Positions 24,813-33,478 of a stretch of DNA of 64,000 nucleotides are shown here, piece by piece. The stretch's first letter is position 1. Each line of letters begins with the position of its first letter. A program made the translations under genes and the position numbers. The stretch covers positions 20,066 to 84,065 of the forward strand of contig CAMAUZ010000026.1 in assembly GCA_945861535.1 (NCBI GenBank). The letters are read 5' to 3'. Source of the DNA: Akkermansia muciniphila. GTDB lineage: Bacteria > Verrucomicrobiota > Verrucomicrobiia > Limisphaerales > BJHT01. The notes under the pieces were generated by a model. That model searched no databases. It was given only the letters and a program-made list of their open reading frames with translations, and had not been told where the DNA came from.

Positions 24813-25604
24813 ATGACGATGAAGGACACTCCCCGAGATCCGGTGAGCGTGTGGCGGCTGCCGCTGTTTCTGCGAAGCAGCGTTGCCTTTGTGATTTCCG
24901 CAAAGCTCGTATTTCTTGCAGTCATCATGACCGGCCCGGCTTGGTCGGCCGACCCACCGGCCGATCCGTTTGCGTCGCGCTCCGTCGCGCCGGGATGGAC
25001 GCTCTCTCATTTTGGCAAGGGGGAGCAACGTCGCTTGGAAGCGCCACTGCAAGCCACTTTCATGGACGGCAAGTTCACCTTGCAGGCCGACTCGGGAATG
25101 CTGTTCTTCAAGCGTTCCGACGAGGCAGACGGGGTCGGCTTCGTGCATCAGTCGCTCGCAGGAGATGGCTCCATCACGGCCAAGGTCACCCGCTTCGACG
25201 AATTTCACGTTTGGGGTGGCGCCGGAGTGATGCTTCGCGATGAGAACAAACCGCTCGGCCTTTACCTGTGCGCGATGCTTGAGACCGTGCATTCCAAAGA
25301 ACAGCCCGAAGGCGGGCATTCCATCGCCGCGTCGATCCGCCTGCGCCGCCAAGTCAGCAGCGAGGGCTTTCGCGTGGTGCGGCCCGAGCAGGTCAAACTG
25401 CCCGTTTGGCTTAAGCTCGAGCGGCAGGGCCAGAAGTTCCGCAGTTTCTACTCGCCCGACGGCCAGGAGTGGAGGTTGCTCAAGGAGATGGAAATTCCGA
25501 TGGGGCCGAAAATCTCCGCGGGCCTCACCGCTTGGAACCGCCATGGCAGGACCAAGTTCGGCACCGTTGCGTTTGAAAATGTTCAAGTCCGCAACACTCG
25601 ATAA
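24813..25604 (+). CDS. Exported concanavalin-like/DUF1349-type protein
   Basis: A 263-residue protein with an N-terminal membrane or signal segment (SVAFVISAKLVFLAVIMTGPAWSADPP). The mature part resembles DUF1349/LamG-like jelly-roll domains (LQADSGMLFFKRSDEADGVGFVHQ, FHVWGGAGVMLRDENKPLG, KLPVWLKLERQGQKFRSFYS, GLTAWNRHGRTKFGTVAFENV). Such domains usually bind carbohydrate. The start at 24813 (MTMKDTPRDP) was chosen because it lies after the stop of the DUF1552 gene; a start at 24819 is equally possible. Same strand as the cytochrome cluster and probably part of it. Confidence 0.75.
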   Translation: MTMKDTPRDPVSVWRLPLFLRSSVAFVISAKLVFLAVIMTGPAWSADPPADPFASRSVAPGWTLSHFGKGEQRRLEAPLQATFMDGKFTLQADSGMLFFKRSDEADGVGFVHQSLAGDGSITAKVTRFDEFHVWGGAGVMLRDENKPLGLYLCAMLETVHSKEQPEGGHSIAASIRLRRQVSSEGFRVVRPEQVKLPVWLKLERQGQKFRSFYSPDGQEWRLLKEMEIPMGPKISAGLTAWNRHGRTKFGTVAFENVQVRNTR

Positions 25605-25637
25605 AAACTACCAACCAACTTGAGGAGCATCACGACC

Positions 25638-26561
25638 ATGATAGGAAACACCACGCTTCCCTTCCTTTGCATTCTGGCGCTGGCGTATGGCAGCGCGCTG
25701 CCCGTTTTGGCCCAGAAGCAGAGCAAGCCAGCGCCGCCGACGCCGGAGGAGGAGTTTCGGGCGATCGGAGGAAAATGGCATCTGCTCCTGGCCCACGAGG
25801 CGGACGCGAATCTGACCGATCGGCCGGAGCACAAGAATTCCTCGGTGACCATCAGCGACCAGCAGTTCCAATGGAGTTCTGCCAACGGCAAGACGCTGTT
25901 CTCGGCAGCCTGCAACTGGAAGCACGTTGGCAAGCCGCCGTGGGAAGTTGAGCTGAGGCCGGCCAACGACGCCAAAGATCCTGCTGCGTTTCCAGGAATC
26001 GCCGTGCTTTACGACAAGGACATTCTGAAAATCTCCTGGCGACGGAAAAGCCTGGACAAGGGCCGCACACCCACCTTCAACGGCAATAAGGAACACACCT
26101 TCCTGCTGCTGGCCCGCAAGCCCCCCACGAAACCATCTGGCAAGGCGAACCTGACCGGCAAATGGCAGATGCTTACGGCGCTCGACGACGCATTCGACAA
26201 GCTGGGTTCCGGCCGTACCGCCGCCGTGGCGATCTTCGAGTCCGATTCGTTCGCCTGGAAGGGCGGGACCAACGACAAGGGATCGAGGTACGCCGGCGGC
26301 TACAAACTCGATCGGTCAGCTCAGCCGACGCGCATCAAGTTCAACGTCACCTTCCCGCCGCCGGGCAGCGGCGCGACGCCCACGCCCAAGGACGGATTGG
26401 TGCCGGGCATTCTCGAATTCCTGGACGACGACACCTTGCGGTTGTGTTACCGGGAAAGCGGCTGGAAGAACACCGACCCGCCGGAAGCCCGTCGTTACCC
26501 CGAGGGATTTTATTCCGACGGCGATATGAACCTGTGGATTCTCCGACGGAGCGGTCCGTAA
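25638..26561 (+). CDS. Exported TIGR03067-like two-repeat protein (1)
   Basis: A 307-residue protein with a signal peptide (IGNTTLPFLCILALAYGSALPVLAQ). It contains two related domains of the kind annotated TIGR03067 in Planctomycetes (EEEFRAIGGKWHLLLAHEAD; KANLTGKWQMLTALDDAF) and ends with YSDGDMNLWILRRSGP, a tail almost shared with the next gene. A GAGGAG sits about ten bases before the ATG at 25638. Function unknown. Confidence 0.72.
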   Translation: MIGNTTLPFLCILALAYGSALPVLAQKQSKPAPPTPEEEFRAIGGKWHLLLAHEADANLTDRPEHKNSSVTISDQQFQWSSANGKTLFSAACNWKHVGKPPWEVELRPANDAKDPAAFPGIAVLYDKDILKISWRRKSLDKGRTPTFNGNKEHTFLLLARKPPTKPSGKANLTGKWQMLTALDDAFDKLGSGRTAAVAIFESDSFAWKGGTNDKGSRYAGGYKLDRSAQPTRIKFNVTFPPPGSGATPTPKDGLVPGILEFLDDDTLRLCYRESGWKNTDPPEARRYPEGFYSDGDMNLWILRRSGP

Positions 26562-26622
26562 CTCGTAACTCTGGAGACACGAATCTGTGCGGCTTGCGAA
26601 ATTGCGAAATGGAGATTCAGGA

Positions 26623-27558
26623 ATGAACTGCCGGGTGGGGGTCATCGCGTGCCTGTTCCTGTGCGTGGCTGTGGCCTTACCCGCCGTCGATACCGTGCCT
26701 GCCTTCACGATAGAGGCGCAGGGCAACTGGTACATGCTCGCCGCGCACCAGAGCAACCGGAACATCGCCCTCGGGTCGCGGGTCGGGTCGCGGGTTGCGG
26801 TCGCGGCCGACGGCGTGGTCTGGCACGACCCGGAGAAGGTTGCCCCGCCGCTCGTGAGTGCGAAGTGCGCCCGGGGCGCAGCCGATCCCGCGAAGAAGCA
26901 GGCCGATCCCAACGAGTTAACCAGTGTCGTGACCGGCAGCCTCTGCCCGAAGCAAGGCGCGAAACTCGCGGCCCGCTGGCGGATCACGGACAACGACGTC
27001 TTGCTGTTGCTTGTCCAGGTCGCTGAGTTCACGGGCAACCGCAACGGCACCTACAGCGGCGCGGCCTCGGCCGACGTGCTTCTCATCTGCCAGCGAAAGC
27101 CGGTGCCCCCGGCGCAGAAACCCGATGCCGCGGCCGACGCGCAGCGGTTGGTCGGCCAGTGGGTGGTGCTCGGCGAACTTGACGACGCGAACTGCGCCCG
27201 CACCCGCCCGCAGGGGAACGTCGCGTTCACGGCCGCCGAATTCTTCAAGCGTGGCACGCTCAAGTCGGACGCAAAGCCGAGCATGGACGGCACCTGGAAG
27301 CTGGTTGAGACGACGACGGAGCGAGGCCGGATCGATCTTGGGTTCCGCAGGGGCATCGAGGGGAATCAAGGCCGTTCGCCCAGTCTGTTTACGTTTTTCG
27401 GCGACGACCTGTTGATGGTCGTCTATCCGGAGGGCGGCTGGGCGAAAGACGCCGTGGCGAACCAGGAACTGCGCAAGGCACCCGAGCACTTCGGCTCCGA
27501 CGGCAACCGCAACATGTGGATCCTGCGGCGCGTGACTCTCACCGACCGCGGGCAATAA
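26623..27558 (+). CDS. Exported TIGR03067-like two-repeat protein (2)
   Basis: A 311-residue paralogue of the preceding gene. Signal peptide MNCRVGVIACLFLCVAVALP; two TIGR03067-like halves (TIEAQGNWYMLAAHQSN; LVGQWVVLGELDDANC); end GNRNMWILRRVTLTDRGQ. The ATG at 26623 has GGAG upstream and starts the signal peptide directly; twelve upstream codons were excluded. The two paralogues are tandem, 61 bases apart. Confidence 0.7.
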   Translation: MNCRVGVIACLFLCVAVALPAVDTVPAFTIEAQGNWYMLAAHQSNRNIALGSRVGSRVAVAADGVVWHDPEKVAPPLVSAKCARGAADPAKKQADPNELTSVVTGSLCPKQGAKLAARWRITDNDVLLLLVQVAEFTGNRNGTYSGAASADVLLICQRKPVPPAQKPDAAADAQRLVGQWVVLGELDDANCARTRPQGNVAFTAAEFFKRGTLKSDAKPSMDGTWKLVETTTERGRIDLGFRRGIEGNQGRSPSLFTFFGDDLLMVVYPEGGWAKDAVANQELRKAPEHFGSDGNRNMWILRRVTLTDRGQ

Positions 27559-27614
27559 CGGGATCGTCGCCGCCGCCGTCGCCGGATTTCTTTCGCTCGG
27601 TGACAGAGGAAGGA

Positions 27615-27764
27615 ACATGTCTGACGACAGCCGGCAAGCTCATCGGCGGGAACGATCTGCTTATTGCCGCGATCGCGCTGACGCATGGCCTGCCGGTGGT
27701 GACCCACAATTGCGGTGAGTCCAAGCGGGTTCCCAGTCTGCGCGTGGACGACTGGTCGGAATAA
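27615..27764 (+). pseudogene. C-terminal fragment of a PIN-domain (VapC-like) toxin
   Basis: The frame reads GKLIGGNDLLIAAIALTHGL and continues PVVTHNCGESKRVPSLRVDDW to a stop. This is the conserved C-terminus of VapC PIN ribonucleases (GxxxGxND.LIAA.A, T.N..EF.RV.GL). The N-terminal half with the first catalytic Asp is absent and no vapB antitoxin precedes it. A relic of a lost toxin-antitoxin locus. Confidence 0.8.
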
Positions 27765-27907
27765 CGAAGCGAAGTGGTCCGCGCATTCCGCTCTGACCGG
27801 TGGCGAGGAGCCGCTTCCGAACCGACAGGGAGAGCTTGAAATCGATTGGGACCAGTACCAGATGGGCACCGGCCAAGCTGCCTCTTGTTTCACCCTGTCC
27901 CGCTTCC

Positions 27908-28070
27908 CTCCGCGGTCAAACAGGTCATTTACCGGCGGCTGCATGAAGTGCTGACGGGGAAGGATCAGGGCGGGGCGTTCGCGCATCTGTCGGCCGCCGA
28001 GCGCCGGAACATCCGGGAGATTTTGCAGGGGACGAAGGCGGATTTGCCGGGGTATTGGCGGAAGGAGTAG
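27908..28070 (+). pseudogene. Detached copy of the 3' end of the haem-protein gene (copy 2)
   Basis: The frame reads SAVKQVIYRRLHEVLTGKDQ, then GGAFAHLSAAERRNIREIL and LPGYWRKE to a stop, matching the last 54 codons of the haem-protein gene at 12813-14117. Similarity extends past the stop into AAAGCTTAAAGTTCAAAAC-like sequence, as it does after the parent gene. It has no upstream body. It lies 174 bases before the AAA/DUF4143 ATPase. Confidence 0.8.
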
Positions 28071-28244
28071 CGCGGGGGCAAAGCTCAAAGCTTAAAGTTC
28101 AAAACTCAAAATTTGCGGTCGAGGTTCAAAGCTTGGTCTGAATTCGGAGGGAGATTTTGCCGGGCGGGCCGGTTGCTGATCGTGCCCAAGAAACCGTGCT
28201 AGCATACTTTACGTTTGGTAAGACTTTACGCATACTGCGGTAGC

Positions 28245-29378
28245 ATGTTTGGAAGACCATTCTGGATGAACAGGTTAGAAGAAGCCTGGCGGCAGGCTCC
28301 CATCGTCTGGCTGTGTGGCGTCCGTCGCTGCGGCAAGACCACGTTGGCGGAGAGCTTGGGCGCGGACCGGGCCAGCTACCTCAATTGTGACCTGCCGCAG
28401 TCGGAGGAGATGGTCCGCGACCCGCTGATTTTCTACCGGTCCTGCACGAAACCCGTGGTGGTCTTCGACGAAGTCCACCAACTCAGCGACCCCAGCCGGG
28501 TGCTCAAGATCGGGGCTGACACCTTCCCGCACCTCAAGATTCTCGCCACCGGCTCCTCGACGTTGGCTGCCAGCAAGAAGTTCCGCGACACCCTCACCGG
28601 CCGCAAACGCGTCGTTCATCTCGTCCCGGTAACATGGGGTGAACTCCCTGCCTTCGGAAACGTTCCCATCCAGAAGCGTCTCTTCCACGGCGGCCTCCCG
28701 CCGGCGCTGCTGGCCGACTCCAAGCCGCCCGCTTTCTACCGCGAGTGGATGGACTCTTTCTTCGCGCGCGACATCCACCGCCTGTTCGAGTTCCGGGACA
28801 TGAACCGTTTCAACGCCCTGTTCGAATATCTCCTGCGGCAGAGCGGCGGCCAGTTCGAGGTGACCAAGACCGCCACCGCCGTCGGTGTCACGCGCCCCAC
28901 CGTCGAAAGCCATCTCCGCGCCCTCGAAACCACCCATGCCGTTACGATCGTGCGTCCCTTCCACGGCAGCGGGCAAAACGAGATCGTCAAGCAACCCAAG
29001 GTTTACGGCTTCGACACCGGCTTCGTCAGCCACGCGCGCGGCTGGGATCCCCTCCGCCAGGAAGACCTCGGCCCGCTTTGGGAACACTTCGTCTTGGAAC
29101 ACCTGCAGGCCCATTTCCCGGACACCACCATCCGCTACTGGCGGGACAAGGCCGGGCGCGAAGTGGATTTCGTCCTCGCCCGCCGCCGCGACGAAGTGGA
29201 CACCATCGAGTGCAAGTGGGACCCGCGCTCGTTCGACAGCACCGCGTTGCAAGTCTTCCGCAGCTACTATCCCAAGGGCCGCAACTTCCTCGTCAGCCCC
29301 TCCTCCGCCCCCGGATACCTCAAAGCGTTCGGCAACCTCGAAGTCCGCGTCTGCACTCCCTCGGAACTTCACCCGTAA
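28245..29378 (+). CDS. AAA ATPase with DUF4143 nuclease-like domain
   Basis: A 377-residue protein of the AAA_14/DUF4143 group. Walker A is GVRRCGKTTL (about residues 25-34), Walker B VVVFDEVHQL (about 76-85), a sensor-like ILATGSS follows, then a winged-helix region (FEVTKTATAVGVTRPTVESHLRALE), and a C-terminal PD-(D/E)xK-like part (REVDFVLARRRDEVDTIECKWD) with D, E and K placed as in that nuclease fold. Family members are common, mostly uncharacterised and often in mobile or accessory regions. I chose ATG 28245 (MFGRPFWMNRLEEAW) because relatives start at this RPFW motif; the frame extends to a TTG at 28215. It is flanked by two broken copies of a foreign gene's 3' end. Confidence 0.88.
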   Translation: MFGRPFWMNRLEEAWRQAPIVWLCGVRRCGKTTLAESLGADRASYLNCDLPQSEEMVRDPLIFYRSCTKPVVVFDEVHQLSDPSRVLKIGADTFPHLKILATGSSTLAASKKFRDTLTGRKRVVHLVPVTWGELPAFGNVPIQKRLFHGGLPPALLADSKPPAFYREWMDSFFARDIHRLFEFRDMNRFNALFEYLLRQSGGQFEVTKTATAVGVTRPTVESHLRALETTHAVTIVRPFHGSGQNEIVKQPKVYGFDTGFVSHARGWDPLRQEDLGPLWEHFVLEHLQAHFPDTTIRYWRDKAGREVDFVLARRRDEVDTIECKWDPRSFDSTALQVFRSYYPKGRNFLVSPSSAPGYLKAFGNLEVRVCTPSELHP

Positions 29379-29507
29379 CCCTGTCTCTCGCCCTCACCAA
29401 CGCCGTCCGGCCCGCCGCCCACCGCTCCCGGCCCGCTAATGACTGGTCACTGCATACTGGCCGCGCCTTCTGATGCCTCGGGACCTCACGTCCGATTGCA
29501 CGCTCCC

Positions 29508-29670
29508 ACCGGCGGTCAAGCAGGTCATTTACCGGCGGTTGCATGACGTGCTGACGGGGAAGGATCTGGGCGGGGCCGTCGCGCATCTGTCCACCGCCTA
29601 GCGCCGGAACACCCGGGAAATCTTGCAGGAGACGAAGGCGGATTTGCCGGGGTATTGGAGGCAGCGGTAG
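29508..29670 (+). pseudogene. Detached copy of the 3' end of the haem-protein gene (copy 3)
   Basis: The frame reads PAVKQVIYRRLHDVLTGKDL, then GGAVAHLSTA, an in-frame TAG, RRNTREILQETKADLPGYW and a stop. It corresponds to the last 54 codons of 12813-14117 and to the copy at 27908-28070. The internal stop shows it is not translated as such. The rest of the 480-base gap before the SIR2-NACHT gene shows no gene. Confidence 0.8.
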
Positions 29671-29859
29671 CGGTGGCGGAGCGGGGTGGACGGATGGGCG
29701 GGGCGGTTTCAGTGAAAGTGGTCTGGAATCAGGGACGCTCTGCTTTTGTCGGAGGTCGGCGTCTGCGCAGGAGCAACGTGGGGCGGTGATCGACTTCGCG
29801 CGCTGGCGGGCGCGGAAAGGCTTTTCGTTTGGGCGGGCGCGTTTTAGCGTCGCCGCATC

Positions 29860-32800
29860 ATGCCCAACGAGTTGAAAGAGGATTTGCGCCAGATGATCGC
29901 CGACAAAAAGGTGGTGATGGTCGTCGGCTCCGGGGTTTCCATCGCGGCGACGAAGAATGCCCCGGCGGCGTCGTGGGGCGGTTTGTTGCAACTGGGGGTG
30001 GAGCGATGCCGCGAGCTAAATTCCCAACTGGACGAGGCCTGGGCGCAGGGGATGCGGAAACAAATCGCTTCGGGTGACCTCGTTGAGATGCTCCTTGCCG
30101 CCGAGAATATTTCCTGCCGGTTGGGCGCTCCCGAGGAGGGCGAGTTTCGGCGGTGGCTTCGCGAGACGGTGGGGGCGCTCAAGGTCCGCGACTCTGGCGT
30201 GCTCGAAGCACTGCGGGATCTGCGCGTGCCGCTGGGGACCACCAACTACGATCACCTGCTTTCGCAAGTCATTCGCCGGCCGCCGGTGACATGGCGCGAT
30301 CAGGCGGAGGTTTCACGCCTCTTGCGGGGCGAGTCCGAATCCATCCTCCATTTGCACGGGCAGTGGGCGCAGCCCGAGTCGGTCGTGCTGGGCACGGTTT
30401 CTTACGAGGCGATTCGGCGGGACGCCCATGCGCAAGCAGCCTTTCGGACGGAGGCCATGACCAGGAACCTGGTGTTCGTCGGCTGTGGCGAAGGCTTGTC
30501 GGACCCCGATTTTCAGCCCTTTTTCGCGTGGCTGCGGGAGGTGGGCAAGAAGCACGAGGCGCGGCATTACCGCCTGATTGCAGATGACGAACTGGCGAAG
30601 GTCCGCCAGCAGCGATCGCCGGAGCGGCTCCGGCTCCTGTCGTATGGGAGCGACCACACGGCCCTGGCGGGTTTCCTTGCGGAGCTTGCGCCGCGCGCCC
30701 GTGCCCGCGCGACGGCCGGACGGTCCAAGGTTGCGGTGGGGAAATCTGGTCGCGCCGCTTCCCCAACGCTGTCCCCCGCCATCCTGGCCTATCTGCAGCG
30801 GCTGGAAACGGCCACGGCGCGACTTCAGCTCGTGGGCATCGGACGTGGCCTGCAGATCGAGCTTCCTATCGAACAGGCCTACATCCCGCTCAATGTCCTC
30901 GCCCAAGGCGGGCTGGCGGATGGACAGCCGGATCACCTTGATCCAAAAAAGCTGGCCGCTGGTCGGCGCGAGGACTCGCCGGTCGAACTGGCCCAGGTTT
31001 TCGAGTATGCCGCCCGGCGCGGGCATCGCGGCGTGGTCCTGCTCGGGGATCCCGGCGCGGGGAAGACCACCGGCGCGCGCCAGTTCTGCTGGCGGGTGCT
31101 GCAGGCCCCGATGGCCGCGAGGACAGCCCTCGGGTTGCCGGGTGATGTCATCCCTGTTTTTCTACGCCTGCGCCACCTCAAGGCCGAGCACACCAGCCTC
31201 AAGGCGTTCATCTGCGAGAGCGTGGCCGCGCCGTCCGCGCCGGACGATCTGGCCCAGCCCGGTCCGGACTTGTGGGACCGCCGGGAACACGTCCTGTGGG
31301 TGTTCGACGGCCTGGATGAAGTCGTGGACGAGGCTCTGCGCATCCGCGTGGCGGGCTGGATTCAGCGGGCGCTGACGGAGCGGCCGCGCGACTATTTTCT
31401 GGTGACCAGCCGCTATCAGGGCCAGGTGAATCTCGGGGCGTCCTTCTGTCTGTTCCAGGTGCGGCCGTTGGAAGGGGGGCAGGTCGCGGCGTTTGTGTCC
31501 CACTGGTATCGCGCCGTGTTTCGCTGCCTGCACGACTCTGGCGCGGGGGTCGAACGGCAGGCCGACCAGCAGAGCCGGTCGCTGATCGCGATTCTCGACC
31601 AATCTGACTACCGGGTGGGCAGTTTGCGCGCGCTGCGGGCCAATCCGCTGATGCTGACGATCATCTGCGTCGTGCATCACGAGGACAAAAACCTGCCCCA
31701 CCGGCGGGCGGACCTCTATGCGCGCTGTGTGCGCGTGCTGGTCGAGCATTGGCGGCGCGAGCTGCGCGAGACTGCGGGGCTGGCGCACTTCAACGCCGGG
31801 GCGGCGGAGAGCGTGCTCGCCAAGGTGGCGTGGTGGTTGCACGGCACGGAAAATCGCGCGACGGCCACGGTCGCCGCCTTGGGCACCGTGGCGGGCCGGG
31901 CGCTGGCCGGCATGTCTGCGAACGCGGGGCTGGGCCGGGACGGCGGGCGTTTCATCGCCCGGATGCGGGACGAGAGCGGGATTCTCGCGTGGCACGGCGA
32001 TGGCCAGACCGGTTTTCTGCATCTCACCTTTCAGGAGTATCTGGCCGGAGATCATGCGCATCGCGAAGGGCGCGAGGCGGAGTTGGTGCGGAACTTTGGC
32101 AGCAAATGGTGGCGCGAGGTGACCCTCATCGCCGTGGCGCTGGGTTCGGAGGTGTTTGCCCATCGGTTCTTCAAGGCGCTGCTGCGGACGCCGGCGCTGG
32201 GGACCGAGCGGGAGCTGTTCGAATTGTGCCTGAAGGAGGCCCAGCACAAGGTGCTCCAGCCGTTCCTCGCCGAACTGCGCGCGCCGCAGGCCACGGCGGC
32301 CCGGCAGCTCGCGATTCTGCGCCTGCTGACCGATCAGGATCAGCCCGGTCTGTTGCAGGTGTGTCGGAAGCTGGCGGACGGGCGAAATGACGAGGTGGCC
32401 GCGCTGGCCCGGGAAATTCTCCAGCGGGCGACCGGTGAGACGCAGCCCGCGGCTGCGCCCCGGGTCGTGGTGGGTGGCGAGACCTTCGTCGATCCCCGGA
32501 CCGGGATTGCCTTTGTCGGGATTCCGGCGGGGGAGTTTGCGATGGGGTCGGCGAAGGGTGGCTATGATGATGAACGGCCGATGCATCAAGTGCGGATTTC
32601 ATCGGGCTTTTTGCTCGGGAAGTACCCGGTGACCAACGCGGAATATCAGCGGTATCTGGAGGCCAACCCGAAGGCCAAACCACCGGGCGAATGGACGAAC
32701 AGCCAGTTCAATGAACCACAGCAGCCGGTGGTGGGCGTTTCGTGGCATGACGCGCAGAAGTTTTGTCAGTGGGCGGGTTGCCGGCTGCCGACGGAGGCGG

Positions 32801-33237
32801 AGTGGGAATACGCGTGCCGGGCGAAATCGCGCGGCGCGTATTGCTTCGGAAGCACCGAAGCGAAGTTGAAAACGTACGCGTGGTATGGCGCGAACAGTGG
32901 CAATAAAACGCACGCGGTGGGGCGAAAGAAACCCAACGCGTGGGGGTTGTACGACATGCACGGCAACGTGTGGGAGTGGTGCCAGGACGTGTGGGATGCG
33001 GAGGCCTACCGGAAACGGATTGGTGGCGTTGCGGACCCGGTGACGGCTGCTTCGGCTGATGAGGATCCGCCCCGTGTGTTGCGGGGCGGTTCGTGGCTCG
33101 ACTCAGCCGGGGGCTGCCGGTCGGCGTTCCGCGACAGGGGCGTCGCGGTTGGTCGCATCGGGAACTTCGGTTTCCGGGTTTGTCTTGCGCGCGGTCCGGC
33201 AGCCAGCAGTCCAATCAGCAAGCCAGCCAGCGCGTAG
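29860..33237 (+). CDS. SIR2-NACHT-FGE fusion, candidate NLR-like anti-phage sensor
   Basis: An 1125-residue three-part protein. Residues 15-280: SIR2-like domain with the NAD-binding GSGVS (23-27), TTNYD (127-131, catalytic Asn), HLHG (164-167, catalytic His) and VGCG (207-210), so probably an active NADase. Residues 390-740: NACHT-type STAND NTPase with Walker A GDPGAGKTT (396-404), Walker B VLWVFDGLDE (478-487) and the winged-helix signature FLHLTFQEYL (719-728). Residues 868-1112: FGE-sulfatase/C-type-lectin-like fold (IPAGEFAMGS, GKYPVTNAEYQRYL, GCRLPTEAEWEYACRA, GLYDMHGNVWEWCQD, RVLRGGSWLDS). The paired catalytic cysteines of true FGE are not evident, so a sensing or binding role is likely. 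The order effector-NTPase-sensor matches bacterial NLR-like defence proteins; ligand-triggered NAD depletion is my inference. Confidence 0.88.
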   Translation: MPNELKEDLRQMIADKKVVMVVGSGVSIAATKNAPAASWGGLLQLGVERCRELNSQLDEAWAQGMRKQIASGDLVEMLLAAENISCRLGAPEEGEFRRWLRETVGALKVRDSGVLEALRDLRVPLGTTNYDHLLSQVIRRPPVTWRDQAEVSRLLRGESESILHLHGQWAQPESVVLGTVSYEAIRRDAHAQAAFRTEAMTRNLVFVGCGEGLSDPDFQPFFAWLREVGKKHEARHYRLIADDELAKVRQQRSPERLRLLSYGSDHTALAGFLAELAPRARARATAGRSKVAVGKSGRAASPTLSPAILAYLQRLETATARLQLVGIGRGLQIELPIEQAYIPLNVLAQGGLADGQPDHLDPKKLAAGRREDSPVELAQVFEYAARRGHRGVVLLGDPGAGKTTGARQFCWRVLQAPMAARTALGLPGDVIPVFLRLRHLKAEHTSLKAFICESVAAPSAPDDLAQPGPDLWDRREHVLWVFDGLDEVVDEALRIRVAGWIQRALTERPRDYFLVTSRYQGQVNLGASFCLFQVRPLEGGQVAAFVSHWYRAVFRCLHDSGAGVERQADQQSRSLIAILDQSDYRVGSLRALRANPLMLTIICVVHHEDKNLPHRRADLYARCVRVLVEHWRRELRETAGLAHFNAGAAESVLAKVAWWLHGTENRATATVAALGTVAGRALAGMSANAGLGRDGGRFIARMRDESGILAWHGDGQTGFLHLTFQEYLAGDHAHREGREAELVRNFGSKWWREVTLIAVALGSEVFAHRFFKALLRTPALGTERELFELCLKEAQHKVLQPFLAELRAPQATAARQLAILRLLTDQDQPGLLQVCRKLADGRNDEVAALAREILQRATGETQPAAAPRVVVGGETFVDPRTGIAFVGIPAGEFAMGSAKGGYDDERPMHQVRISSGFLLGKYPVTNAEYQRYLEANPKAKPPGEWTNSQFNEPQQPVVGVSWHDAQKFCQWAGCRLPTEAEWEYACRAKSRGAYCFGSTEAKLKTYAWYGANSGNKTHAVGRKKPNAWGLYDMHGNVWEWCQDVWDAEAYRKRIGGVADPVTAASADEDPPRVLRGGSWLDSAGGCRSAFRDRGVAVGRIGNFGFRVCLARGPAASSPISKPASA

Positions 33238-33478
33238 GCGGAGCACGCCCTGGGAGACGGAGGCGCGAGGGACGAAGCGCCGGAGTCGGACGGGGCGTGC
33301 GGAGCCGGAGCGAGGAATTGCCTGCGTCTCAGGCCCCCAACGAAATCCGCGCAGCGGAAATTTTTTTCGGCAGAAAAATGGAACGGGGTCGGGGACGGGG
33401 ATGGGAATTGGCAGACGAATGGGGAAATGGGATGAGGTTGGCGCGGATGGGGTGCGGGTCGAATGGGTCGCGCGCCCA

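Noticed and set aside
28215..28244. TTG start giving ten more residues on the AAA/DUF4143 ATPase
   Set aside because: The family begins at the RPFW motif, just after the ATG at 28245; the upstream stretch is promoter-like AT-rich DNA.
29860..33237. Complete diversity-generating retroelement
   Set aside because: The FGE tail is suggestive, but no reverse transcriptase, accessory protein or template repeat is visible anywhere in the window; kept only as a hypothesis for the tail.
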